Source: Peptococcaceae bacterium BICA1-8
GTDB lineage: Bacteria; Bacillota; Peptococcia; Peptococcales; BICA1-8
Assembly: GCA_000802045.1 (NCBI GenBank)
Contig: JUEF01000074.1
Location: 1 to 64,000 of the forward strand
Length of the DNA stretch: 64,000 nt
Direction: 5' to 3'
Shown piece after piece: positions 36,717 through 47,175 of this stretch; within the stretch, counting starts at the first letter, position 1; every line of letters starts with the position of its first letter. The translations under genes and the position numbers were made by a program. The notes beneath the pieces are model-generated. The model made no database searches. It was given only the letters and a program-made list of their open reading frames with translations, and was not told the origin of the DNA.

Positions 36717-37519
36717 TTTCTTAGAAACTCCAGTGGGTCGGTCCATTGGTCATTTTGTTTGATTCTGAAATGGAGATGGGATTCTTCTGGGCCTTCTGTG
36801 CCCGGTGATCCTGCTTGGCCAATTTTTTCCCCTGCATTAACAGTTTGTCCTTCTTTAACAATTGCTTGAGCTAATTGGGAATAACGGCTCAGCCATCCCT
36901 TCCCGTGATCTATTTCTATTGTAAATTTTTCTGCCTCACTATTTTCAACTAAAGTAATCTTACCTGCATAGGCTGCAGTGATATCCATGCCAGGATTTGT
37001 TTTGATGTCTAAGCCAGGATGCAAGCGATAATCATCGTAGGTTTTAGAGTAGCTTATACCAAAATTATTTATTACAGCACCCTTTACAGGCCAAATAAAG
37101 TCTAGTGGGCGCGTGGGCGCGTGGGCGAGTGGACGCGATTCTGTGTCGGTGCTACTTGTTGGGGTTGTATCTTCTGCTGATTGTTGCGTAATATTCTCTA
37201 CTGGTTTTTCTGCTTGTTGAGGTTCAGGCTTTGGTGGTGTATTTGTTACTGTTGTTACATTTGTTTCAGTTTTTTTCTGTTCGCTACTAATTTCTACAGA
37301 CATTATTTCTTCACCGTCAATATTATCTGTATCATCGATTGCTATTTCTGGTTCAGAAATAGGATCAGCATTAAGCTCCATGCTGGGATTTTTCATACTG
37401 CCGAGTAAGTAGTTAATACTAAAGGTTAGGAAAAATAAAATAATTAACAGATAAACGCCATATTTTTTAAGGCTGTCACTGTATTTGTCTAATATTTTAC
37501 TATATTTTTCTTTATTCAT
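36713..37519 (-). CDS. spoIIQ: SpoIIQ-like M23 (LytM) metallopeptidase-domain protein
   Basis: Single TM, DFIWPVKGAVINNFGISYSKTYDDYRLHPGLDIKTNPGMDITAAYAGKI, ESHLHFRIKQNDQWTDPLEFL; neighbours spoIID and spoIIID. Confidence 0.85.
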   Translation of the reverse strand: MNKEKYSKILDKYSDSLKKYGVYLLIILFFLTFSINYLLGSMKNPSMELNADPISEPEIAIDDTDNIDGEEIMSVEISSEQKKTETNVTTVTNTPPKPEPQQAEKPVENITQQSAEDTTPTSSTDTESRPLAHAPTRPLDFIWPVKGAVINNFGISYSKTYDDYRLHPGLDIKTNPGMDITAAYAGKITLVENSEAEKFTIEIDHGKGWLSRYSQLAQAIVKEGQTVNAGEKIGQAGSPGTEGPEESHLHFRIKQNDQWTDPLEFLRK

Positions 37520-37561
37520 ATTAATCACGCTCCTTAGCAATATGGTTGCCAGAATTTAGTA

Positions 37562-37610
37562 AAAATAGACGTAGAGAACGGCTTGTTGGGGCGTTCTCTA
37601 CGTCTATTTT
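37562..37610 (-). terminator. strong hairpin between spoIID and spoIIQ
   Basis: aaaatagacgtagagaacg ... cgttctctacgtctatttt. Confidence 0.75.
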
Positions 37611-37624
37611 AAGGTGGACAGGCA

Positions 37625-37646
37625 GACGCGCAATGCGCGCCCCTAC
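37625..37646. repeat. REP palindrome overlapping the spoIID stop codon
   Basis: gacgcgcaatgcgcgcccctac; CTA at 37643-37645 is the spoIID TAG. Confidence 0.9.
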
Positions 37647-38623
37647 ATTTTGACAATTTCTACTCCTTGATAGAAATGCTTTAGGATGTGGTCATATTTT
37701 TTGCCTTGTTTGGCAAAACCATCTGCTCCGTATTGGCACATGCCGACACCGTGGCCGTAGCCCCTGGTAGTAAAGGTTATGTTGTTGGTGTCAATCCGCC
37801 AGGTAAACCAGGTAGATTTTAAGCCTAGTTTAGTCCTTACTTCAGTTCCGGGCAGCTTTTTCCCATTTATACTTAAGGTTTTTATTCTGCCTGTCTTGGT
37901 CTTTTCCACGACTTGGAGGTAAGTATTGATACTGCTCTGTAGCTTAGCGGCTGGAACAGCCTCTAGGTTAGAGTTTAAAGCTACATCAATATTTCTGATG
38001 GGAATAGTTTTTGTATCTTGCAGGTGTTTATCTTCATGACCGGAACACTCTACACTCTGTAGATAGGGGAAACTGTATTTCCATACATCACCGGAATCCT
38101 CTGTTCTTTCCCCTCCACAGCTTGCGTGATAAACTGGATCAATGAGTTTATTCTGATAAACTAAAATCTCACCCCTTGTTTCTTCGACGGCATCAACTAT
38201 CCTTTTTTTGAATTTTAGATAGTCCAGGCGACCCCATTTTTCTTTTAACTCAGCATCACTTACCCATGCCTGACAGATGGCAGGACTTGTTATGACATCT
38301 GCTTGAGGATGATATTCCTTTATTAGAGCATCGGGCTCGACTAGCCGTTTATATGCGTAGGTTCTAGCTGCTACAGCTTGAACCTTTAAGGCCTCTTTTT
38401 CAAAGGATGCTGGCATTTCAGCGGCAACTACCCCGACAATATATTCTTCAAAATCCATAGTCATCAGCTTTCCTGTTTGATAATTGAATACATTTATTGC
38501 TCTACCCATGGGTGTTATCTCCACCTTACCGTAATCTAATTCTAGGAGCAGCAAAGTACAAAGGGGAATAATAATTATCATTAATAGAATAAGTATTATT
38601 CCCCCTAAAATGTATTTACGCAT
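37643..38623 (-). CDS. spoIID: stage II sporulation protein D
   Basis: EEYIVGVVAAEMPASFEKEALKVQAVAARTYA, YHASCGGERTEDSGDVW, GYGHGVGMCQYGADGFA. Confidence 0.95.
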   Translation of the reverse strand: MRKYILGGIILILLMIIIIPLCTLLLLELDYGKVEITPMGRAINVFNYQTGKLMTMDFEEYIVGVVAAEMPASFEKEALKVQAVAARTYAYKRLVEPDALIKEYHPQADVITSPAICQAWVSDAELKEKWGRLDYLKFKKRIVDAVEETRGEILVYQNKLIDPVYHASCGGERTEDSGDVWKYSFPYLQSVECSGHEDKHLQDTKTIPIRNIDVALNSNLEAVPAAKLQSSINTYLQVVEKTKTGRIKTLSINGKKLPGTEVRTKLGLKSTWFTWRIDTNNITFTTRGYGHGVGMCQYGADGFAKQGKKYDHILKHFYQGVEIVKM

Positions 38624-38639
38624 TCTGATTTCACCTCGG

Positions 38640-38870
38640 TAAACAAAATTGCTAGTTAGCAATTTTGTTAGGTTTCGCTTCGTCTCACTACGCTAGGTTA
38701 AGGTTGAGGTTAAGGAAGAAACAGGAGACGAAGGTTGTCTATTAATCTTATGAGGTAGGAAGGGGAAATAGAATTAAAAAAACGGCTTGCGCCGTTTTTT
38801 TAGATTTCACTTCGTTAGATTTAGATTTCGCTACGCTAGGTAAGGGTAAGGGTAAGGGTAAGGGTAAGGG
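38640..38870. repeat. hairpin plus TCTAGCGAAGCG-module, cggcttgcgccg hairpins and GGTAAG hexamer array
   Basis: aacaaaattgctagttagcaattttgtt; ggttaaggttgaggttaagg; aaaaaaacggcttgcgccgttttttt; ggtaagggtaagggtaagggtaagggtaagggtaa at 38839-38872. Confidence 0.8.
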
Positions 38871-38933
38871 TAAAAGAAAAACGGCTTTCGCCGTTTCTTT
38901 AGTACTCTTATTACAATAAACAAAAGATTTTCT

Positions 38934-39011
38934 GTCATCCTGAGCGATAGCGAAGGATCTTACGTAATGTAGAAGCTTAAGATCCTTCGTTCGTTCCTCC
39001 CTCAGGATGAC
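38934..39011. repeat. GTCATCCTGAGCGATAGCGAAGGATCTT hairpin repeat
   Basis: gtcatcctgagcgatagcgaaggatctt...gatccttcgttcgttcctccctcaggatgac. Confidence 0.9.
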
Positions 39012-39062
39012 ACAGTAGCAGTTTATAGCATTAATAATAGAACGCCACGTTGACACGATTTT

Positions 39063-39150
39063 TATCTAGCGTAGCGGAATCTTAGTCTAGCGAAGCGAAA
39101 TCTAAATCTTATCTTTACCTTAGCCTCAACCTTAACCTTAACCTGTCCCG
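39063..39150. repeat. TCTAGCGTAGCGGAATCTTAG...CCTTAACCTTAACC module
   Basis: tctagcgtagcggaatcttagtctagcgaagcgaaatctaaatcttatctttaccttagcctcaaccttaaccttaacc. Confidence 0.88.
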
Positions 39151-39159
39151 TCAGGGACA

Positions 39160-40407
39160 TTAGACTCTTTGTATTTTCGCGCCTACTGATTGAAGTTTGC
39201 TTACAATATTCTCGTAACCACGGTCAATATGGTGAACACAGCTTATTTCAGTATCGCCCTCAGCTACTAGGGCTGCGATAACAAGGGCTGCTCCTGCTCG
39301 GAGATCGGTGGCTTTAACAGGACAGCCATAGATATTTTTAACGCCTTCTATTACAACACTTCTGCCTTCAATTTTAATATCCGCACCCATTCTCTTGAAT
39401 TCATCGGCGTGCATAAAGCGATTTTCAAATACTGTTTCAGTAATAAGGCTCGTCCCAGAAGACTTCGTCATTAAGGCCATAAACTGAGCCTGCATATCAG
39501 TTGGAAACCCGGGATATGGTAGTGTTTTAATATCTACTGATTTAAGAATGCCGTTACCAATAACCCTTAAAGCATTGTTTTCTTCATATATTTCTGTTCC
39601 ACATTCCTGCAGCTTGGAAATAATGGGCTTTAAGTGATCAACTATAACATTTTCTAGTAATAAATTGCCTCCGGTAATTGCTCCAGCAACTAAATAGCTG
39701 CCCGCTTCTATACGATCCGGGATAACTGTATGGTTAGTTTCACCTAGGCTTTCTACACCTTCTATTCTGATAACACTTGTGCCTGCACCTTTTACTATTG
39801 CACCCATGCTATTTAAAAAGTTTGCTAAGTCAACTATTTCCGGTTCCTCAGCAGCATTTTCAATAACTGTTGTCCCTTCAGCTAAGGTAGCAGCCATCAT
39901 AATATTTTCTGTTGCCCCCACACTGGGAAAATCCAGATATATTTTTGCTCCCTTGAGTCTTTCAGCTCTTGCTTCAATATTGCCATGGTCCAAAGAAATT
40001 CTGGCACCTAAAGCTTCCATTCCTTTTAGGTGTAAATCAATAGGCCGTGTTCCAATAGCACAACCGCCAGGCATAGATATTTTAACCCTGCCCAAGCGGG
40101 CCAGTAGTGGTCCCATCACAAGAACGCTTGCGCGCATTTTCCTAACATACTCATAAGGGGCTTCAAAACCGTTAACATTGCTACTATCTATATCCAAAGT
40201 GTTCCCCTCAAAATTAACCTTTGCTCCTAAAATTTCTAAAACTTCGCATATTGTAATTACATCAGCTAATCTGGGAACATCTTGTATTCTACACTTACTA
40301 GATGATAATAATGAGGCCACAATTATAGGTAATACTGCATTTTTGGCGCCGCTAATAGTAATCTTTCCTTCTAATCTGGCACCACCAGTAACAATAATTT
40401 TATCCAA
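39160..40407 (-). CDS. murA: UDP-N-acetylglucosamine 1-carboxyvinyltransferase
   Basis: [73 protein letters not shown]. Confidence 0.95.
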   Translation of the reverse strand: MDKIIVTGGARLEGKITISGAKNAVLPIIVASLLSSSKCRIQDVPRLADVITICEVLEILGAKVNFEGNTLDIDSSNVNGFEAPYEYVRKMRASVLVMGPLLARLGRVKISMPGGCAIGTRPIDLHLKGMEALGARISLDHGNIEARAERLKGAKIYLDFPSVGATENIMMAATLAEGTTVIENAAEEPEIVDLANFLNSMGAIVKGAGTSVIRIEGVESLGETNHTVIPDRIEAGSYLVAGAITGGNLLLENVIVDHLKPIISKLQECGTEIYEENNALRVIGNGILKSVDIKTLPYPGFPTDMQAQFMALMTKSSGTSLITETVFENRFMHADEFKRMGADIKIEGRSVVIEGVKNIYGCPVKATDLRAGAALVIAALVAEGDTEISCVHHIDRGYENIVSKLQSVGAKIQRV

Positions 40408-40724
40408 TACTATTCCTGTTTACAAAACCTTCAAAATTAATACCTAAAGAGTTTTGCTACAGGGTGCACCTCCTCTCGTAGTTTAGTTGTTAGTGAATGG
40501 GGAGTAGTTATTTGGGCAGCTTTTTTGGTTCGTGCCCAGTTAATCAGTGCCCAGTGACCAGGAAAAGATAAGAAAATATCTATCGTCCTCTTGCATAGAT
40601 AATATAAATAAATGCATATTCTTGATAAGTATGTGATATTTAAAGCTTAGTGTCAAGATAGATATTCGGTAAATAGTAACCAATTCCTGCCTTAAAATGC
40701 AATTTGGGACAAATTACCTAAGTA

Positions 40725-41010
40725 ATAATGCAAAAGCATTATTACTTAGGTAGGATTTCGCTCCATTCCATTTCGCTAGATTAAGATTTCGCTCACTTTG
40801 TTTCGCTAGGTTAAGGCTAAGTAGTAATGCTTTGCATTTCTAAAGTTGAGGTTAGCCTTCTTAAACTTAGTTATTAGTAGCTAGAGAATTACTTTTAGTC
40901 TATACAGTTGTCTATGTAATTTTAAGAATTATTCTTAATCTAGCGAAGCGAAGTCTTAATCTAGCGTAGCGAAATCTTAATCTTCTCTTCTCCTTAGCCT
41001 TAACCTGCAC
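40725..41010. repeat. hairpin plus inverted TCTAGCGAAGCGAAATCT modules between murA and ywmB
   Basis: taagtaataatgcaaaagcattattactta; gatttcgctccattccatttcgctagattaagatttcgctc; tctagcgaagcgaagtcttaatctagcgtagcgaaatcttaatc...ccttaacct. Confidence 0.85.
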
Positions 41011-41012
41011 TC

Positions 41013-41768
41013 TTAATATTCTTCGAATATTAAGGGCGCACCAACATGGATATATGTTTTATCGTCGATAGCATGGTAGCGCAAGGCTGCGTTTAGATTG
41101 ATTTTTTGATCAGCTACATCAAGATAACTGGTACATATAGGTGTATAGCCGCTAAAGCTTACAAGCTGTTGGGTATCAATACCTTCTGTTACTTGGGCAT
41201 TAACCGATGCAAAGGCTAGATCGGATTTCCTATAGAGCTCTTCTTTGCTTAGTTGACCGGGAAAGGTACCCACTATAGTTACACCTATCTCAGTTTGAGC
41301 ATCAAGGTAATCAAAGATTTTAGTAGCTAGGTCATAATATTTTCTACCTTTTTCCAAATTGTTGCAACTAATTTGCATTCCTAAAAATGTTCCTGACTCT
41401 AGTCCCTCAGACTGAAAGCTTTGTAATGACAGCTGCAGATATACGTTGTCCTCAATTATTTGACCCTGGTAAATACTAATAAAATCGGTATAGTGCTCAT
41501 ATGCTGGTTTGGTACTTAAAGATAGGTCTTTTGCTATATCTTGGTAGATAGATTGGAGTTCATCAGTAAGAAGTCCCTTTTTATTTATTTGTGCCCAGGC
41601 TTCTATATTTAATTCGCTAAAGTCTCCTTTTGTAGCATGAAAACTTTTAGTAACAATGTCTAAATAATCCTGGCTTGCAACATTACTTTGATATATAGGG
41701 ATAATAATAAATGTTAAAATTCCTAGAAAAGCTATTATGGAGGAATGATTTTTCAAAGTGGAACACAT
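41013..41768 (-). CDS. ywmB: YwmB family (TATA-box-binding-like) protein
   Basis: Secreted ~250-aa ORF directly upstream of murA, as in B. subtilis ywmB-murAA-spoIID; weak motif recall (SFHATKGDFSELNIEAWAQIN). Confidence 0.65.
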   Translation of the reverse strand: MCSTLKNHSSIIAFLGILTFIIIPIYQSNVASQDYLDIVTKSFHATKGDFSELNIEAWAQINKKGLLTDELQSIYQDIAKDLSLSTKPAYEHYTDFISIYQGQIIEDNVYLQLSLQSFQSEGLESGTFLGMQISCNNLEKGRKYYDLATKIFDYLDAQTEIGVTIVGTFPGQLSKEELYRKSDLAFASVNAQVTEGIDTQQLVSFSGYTPICTSYLDVADQKINLNAALRYHAIDDKTYIHVGAPLIFEEY

Positions 41769-41779
41769 CCTTTTTAGTA

Positions 41780-41842
41780 TTTGTGGCCGGTGGCCAGTGC
41801 CCGGGAACCAGTGATCAGTGATCGGTGAACAGGGATCGGGGT
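41780..41842. repeat. degenerate heptamer array (GTGATCA/GTGATCG)
   Basis: ggccggtggccagtgcccgggaaccagtgatcagtgatcggtgaacagggatcgggg. Confidence 0.6.
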
Positions 41843-42008
41843 CCTGTGAAATTTTGGATTAGTGCTTATGAGTTTAGTATTATCCATAAATTGGTATATT
41901 ATTCGTAATTTAATAATAAAATTGCTAAGCAATTTTTATTATTGGGGGGCTATGCATGTTTAATAGGCAGAATTATTGGATTATGTTAAGATGACAAAGG
42001 GTGATTTT

Positions 42009-43550
42009 ATGAAAAAATTAATTATAATAGCGGTAATTATGTCTTTACTTTCAGGGTGTAGCTTTTTTACTATAGCTCCGGAAATAGTAGGTTTAATTCC
42101 GTTGGACAGCCGACCTTGTAATACTCAATATCCAGAGATATTAGGGAAAATGGGTAATATGCAGCTGGATATACCATATGCATACCTAGACAATTTTCTT
42201 GAGCCAGCTCAAACTAAAAACCTTTGGTCCTGGCTGGAAGCCAGCGGCAAAGGTTTTAATAGGATTATTATAAATACCACTGAGCTTTTTAATGGTGGTC
42301 TAATTGCCTCCCGGGATCCTCAGTCTTACCAAGACCTTGTTGCACAGATAGCCCGCCTCAAAAGCTTCTGTGAGAAAAACAAAAATAAGGATATCACGGT
42401 AATCACAGTACTGCCCCGACTTTTGCCCAGTCAATTTACCCAGCTGTGGCCATATAATGAGGAAATCGCTGAATATGCCCAAAATATTGATATAGCTGAC
42501 CGGGAAGGGAAAAAGGCTCCTGAACCTCCACAAAGCATTCCGAAGGATATGTTAAACGAATATTTAGGTATCTATGAAAATACTCAGCTTTTAGTTGAGA
42601 GTTTAATTTCTTTTGCTAATGAGGGGCTAATTGATCACTATCTCATAGGTCAGGATGATGCGGAGGAGTACGGCTTAAGTAATAAAATAGTACGAGAGTT
42701 AACACCAAAACTAAATGATAAGGTTCAATTCGTACATGGTGCCGATGAGTTGACGATGTTAGTATTAGCTCGAGTGCTACCACTAAAGGAAAATTTAAGT
42801 TTAAAGGTTGAATATTCTAATAGAGACTTAAAGGAAGCTTATTTCCCCTTTGAGGCTGCCAGCCTGGAGAATGTTGTGAAAACTAAGCTTAATTATTTAA
42901 ATATAATGGAAGCTACTGATTCCGACAAAAGGGTTATCATCCATAATGATGCAGCAAGGCTAGCTTCTTTAAGGGATCTTATCCAAGAGAGCGCCAGTCC
43001 TTACCTAGGATTAATGGACATTGCTCACACTAATAAAGGTGATATTAACTTATTGGATTTCCTTTTGAATAATGATACCTTTCCTAAAGTGACAGGCTAT
43101 GCTGGCTGGAATACGGCAGGGAATACCATCGGGACAGAGCTGTCCCATGCTGTTTATTATCAATATTTGGCTGATAGCTTCAAAAAATACAAAAAGCCCG
43201 CTCAGGCAGAAGCCTTGCAAGCTTATCTAGAATTTAAGTTTATTCGAATTGCCGAGGATTTAGTCTATCAAGGGATTTTAAGAGAAGAATTAAATGAACG
43301 GTTAAAAACGCTGAATATTGACCCTCATAATATCGGTGAAAGACATGCTGAGGCTAACGGAATTCTAGCGGAATTATATGCCCCCTATGATGAGAAATTA
43401 GCAAAAGCTTTTATAGGGCAGCAATTTAAAATAGGCGAGATAAGCTTTACTGTGGAAAAAATTTCTTCCAAGATGGAATTACCGTGGAGCAGGACCTTTG
43501 AGGCGAAAGTGTCGCCGGAGGCGGTAATTGTACTTCTGGGGGAAGATTGA
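42009..43550 (+). CDS. DUF4127 family lipoprotein
   Basis: Lipobox MSLLSGCSFF; VGLIPLDSRPCNTQYPEILGKMGNMQL, RIIINTTELFNGGLIASR, GYAGWNTAGNTIGTELSHAV. Confidence 0.8.
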   Translation: MKKLIIIAVIMSLLSGCSFFTIAPEIVGLIPLDSRPCNTQYPEILGKMGNMQLDIPYAYLDNFLEPAQTKNLWSWLEASGKGFNRIIINTTELFNGGLIASRDPQSYQDLVAQIARLKSFCEKNKNKDITVITVLPRLLPSQFTQLWPYNEEIAEYAQNIDIADREGKKAPEPPQSIPKDMLNEYLGIYENTQLLVESLISFANEGLIDHYLIGQDDAEEYGLSNKIVRELTPKLNDKVQFVHGADELTMLVLARVLPLKENLSLKVEYSNRDLKEAYFPFEAASLENVVKTKLNYLNIMEATDSDKRVIIHNDAARLASLRDLIQESASPYLGLMDIAHTNKGDINLLDFLLNNDTFPKVTGYAGWNTAGNTIGTELSHAVYYQYLADSFKKYKKPAQAEALQAYLEFKFIRIAEDLVYQGILREELNERLKTLNIDPHNIGERHAEANGILAELYAPYDEKLAKAFIGQQFKIGEISFTVEKISSKMELPWSRTFEAKVSPEAVIVLLGED

Positions 43551-43900
43551 GGGTCTGACAATTACTACTGGGTGAATATTGTGCGTCTGACAAAAAAACC
43601 TTGTCATTCTGAGCGTTAGCGAAGAATCTTAAGATCCTTCGGTCGTTCTTCCCTCAGGATGACATAGCAATAATCAGGGGATCACAGTATGTCATCGCGA
43701 GCGTAGCGTGGCGATCTCTGACCCCAGATAAACCATAGATTGCCACAGGCTAGCGCCTTCGCAATGACAAGACTACTAACCCCAAGGAAAGTGTCAGATA
43801 CACCAATTTGACCTCAAATAAATCAGACGCGTAATACTGGCCCTCATGCATGTGTCAGACGCAAAATTTTAACCCTTGAGTACATCAGACACAATATCAA
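43548..43900. repeat. composite of GTCTGACA/CAGACGC periodic units, a GTCATTCTGAGCG repeat and a GTCATCGCGAGCG repeat
   Basis: 43603-43663 gtcattctgagcgttagcgaagaatctt...; 43688-43770 gtcatcgcgagcgtagcgtggcgatctc...gccttcgcaatgac; cagacgc units about every 30-32 bp at 43830-43900. Confidence 0.8.
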
Positions 43901-44262
43901 TTCACATAGATATTCTCGATATCTACTGCTGTGTCGCTGACTACTACTAGGCCTATGTCGCCTGAGTAGTCGTGACCGTCAACTAGAGTGAACTCTACGT
44001 TGTTTTTATGAGCTAGGTTTATATAATCCATGGCGAATGAGAGCTGGACATCATTGGTGATAACTAGCCTTTTTGCTCTAGGATCGTGGATCGCATCTAG
44101 TATTTCTTTATATGTTCCGGGCTCAACGATTTGTTTTTTTGTAAGGGCTTTTAATACCCTTTCGCGAAAACAGCCCAAGTAATTATTAATTTCCTCTCTC
44201 TTCAACTCGGGAGTACCGTAGATTCCTCTATCTATGGCTTTTTCCAATTCGGATTTACTCAT
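43897..44262 (-). CDS. YueI family (DUF1694) protein
   Basis: LEKAIDRGIYGTPELKREEINNYLGCFRERVLKALTKKQI...VEFTLVDGHDYSGDIGLVVVSDTAVD. Confidence 0.85.
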   Translation of the reverse strand: MSKSELEKAIDRGIYGTPELKREEINNYLGCFRERVLKALTKKQIVEPGTYKEILDAIHDPRAKRLVITNDVQLSFAMDYINLAHKNNVEFTLVDGHDYSGDIGLVVVSDTAVDIENIYVN

Positions 44263-44279
44263 CTTTAACCTCCTAGGTA

Positions 44280-44665
44280 GTTACTGGTGACTAGTGACTG
44301 GTGACTAGTGTATTCCACAAAAGCTATTTTTTAACCACGGGTCCCTCCGGGACACACGGATTAACACGGTAATAATATTTTCATATATTTCATGTGTCTC
44401 TTTAGGTAGTTACTAGTGACTGGTGACTAGTAACTAGTGTATTCCTAAATCTATTATTTAACCCCGGATGTCTGTCGCTCAAACTGTATGGAATTATTAT
44501 TTCTCGTCATCCTGAGCGATAGCGAAGGATCTTAAGATCCTTCGCTCGTGCCTCCCTCAGGATGACATAGCAACAATCAGTAGCTTTCATACAACGACAA
44601 AATTGTGATTAGTCTAGTGACTATTGACCGTGACCAGTCACTAGTCACTAGTCACTAGTCACCCT
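44280..44665. repeat. composite: heptamer arrays, ccacgggtccctccgggacacacgg, and GTCATCCTGAGCG repeat
   Basis: 44280-44310 and 44408-44437 gactagtgactggtgactagtg; 44331-44372; 44506-44566; 44618-44662 inverted gtcactagtcactagtcactagtcacc. Confidence 0.88.
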
Positions 44666-44670
44666 AGAAA

Positions 44671-44712
44671 CAGATACACCGCAGTCTTTTAGTGACTGCG
44701 GTGCATCTGTTT
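44671..44712 (-). terminator. terminator of the atp operon
   Basis: cagatacaccgcagtc-ttttagt-gactgcggtgcatctg. Confidence 0.75.
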
Positions 44713-44812
44713 TAGGTTAATTGCTTAAGTATCAAGCAATCATATTATTCTATTCTACTCATTTTTTAAAATTCCTTCTTTTTTTGCAAGGTAATTTTTG
44801 GCCCACTTAAAA

Positions 44813-45223
44813 CTAGTGTTTTTCTCGGCCTGCTACTCTTAATCTGGCAATGGCTCGCTTTAGGGCGGTTTCTGCCCGTATTAAATCAACACCGGATTTG
44901 TTGTGCAGGCGCTGTTCTGCTCGTTCTTTTGCCTCTTGGGCTCTTTTGGGATCAACTTCTTCAGCCAGTTCTGCAGTATTGGCTAAGATGCTGGCTTTAT
45001 TATCTGAAACCTCTAAAAAGCCGCCGCTTATGGCCATTTTTTTATACTCACCGGCTACTTTATATTTAATTACACCTGGTTCTAGCCCAGATATCATAGG
45101 GGCATGATTAGGCAAAATACCCATATAGCCTTCAATAGCAGGTACAATTAGGGATGTAATCTCTTCAGATAATACTTTGCGCTCTGGAGTAACTACCTCC
45201 AGCGTGAGGGTTTTATCAGACAT
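44813..45223 (-). CDS. atpC: ATP synthase F1 epsilon subunit
   Basis: LTLEVVTPERKVLSEEITSLIVPAIEGYMGILPNHAPMISGLEPG. Confidence 0.96.
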   Translation of the reverse strand: MSDKTLTLEVVTPERKVLSEEITSLIVPAIEGYMGILPNHAPMISGLEPGVIKYKVAGEYKKMAISGGFLEVSDNKASILANTAELAEEVDPKRAQEAKERAEQRLHNKSGVDLIRAETALKRAIARLRVAGREKH

Positions 45224-45234
45224 GTGCTTACCCC

Positions 45235-46656
<1,422 letters not shown>

Positions 46657-46663
46657 TTACAAT

Positions 46664-46696
46664 AGTGACTAGTGACTGGTGACTAGTGACTAGTAG
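46664..46696. repeat. heptamer array (direct orientation) flanking the IVP gene
   Basis: tagtgactagtgactggtgactagtgactagtag. Confidence 0.88.
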
Positions 46697-46711
46697 GTCA
46701 CTGACAAGCCA

Positions 46712-47095
46712 CTATTCAGAGTTTTTCTTATCCAAAGAATTTATCAGTGCGTTTAGCATTCTTCCAATCTCATCATATTTTTCTTTTAGACATTGGTAAG
46801 TACCTTTACTAATATAACCTACATCCCTAGCAAGAATTAAATGGTATCTAGTCTCAACCAACGAGCCTCTTGCTATGAACAACATCCTTTTGAAATTGTT
46901 TCTCGAGTTTGACCCCAATCCCTCTGCTATATTGGTAGGTACAGAAGCTGCCGAACGGCGTAATTGACTGCTAAGTCCAAACTCTTCACTTTTTGGAAAA
47001 CTATTAGTAATTTTATATAGTTCTATAACTAATTGATGAGATTTCTGCCAAACTACTAAATCCTCAAAATCATTAATATTATTTCTTTTCATCAT
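46712..47095 (-). CDS. four helix bundle protein (23S rRNA IVP family) inserted between atpG and atpD
   Basis: FEDLVVWQKSHQLVIELYKITNSFPKSEEFGLSSQLRRSAASVPTNIAEGLGSNSRNNFKRMLFIARGSLVETRYHL. Confidence 0.95.
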   Translation of the reverse strand: MMKRNNINDFEDLVVWQKSHQLVIELYKITNSFPKSEEFGLSSQLRRSAASVPTNIAEGLGSNSRNNFKRMLFIARGSLVETRYHLILARDVGYISKGTYQCLKEKYDEIGRMLNALINSLDKKNSE

Positions 47096-47106
47096 TCACC
47101 TTTAGA

Positions 47107-47136
47107 TACCAGTCACTAGTCACTAGTCACCAGTAA
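47107..47136. repeat. heptamer array (inverted orientation) flanking the IVP gene
   Basis: accagtcactagtcactagtcaccagtaact. Confidence 0.88.
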
Positions 47137-47175
47137 CTCCACCCAAAATTTCCACCCATTAGCCGGGCAGCTTCG

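Noticed and set aside
38748-39056. 102-aa ORF (-) with LPLPLPLPLPLPS
   Set aside because: Reads through the GGTAAG hexamer array and dispersed repeats; not a plausible gene.
46664-47136. Classical IS element at the IVP gene
   Set aside because: No transposase is present and the flanks are simple heptamer repeats shared with many other loci; kept only as a hypothesis of cassette mobility.
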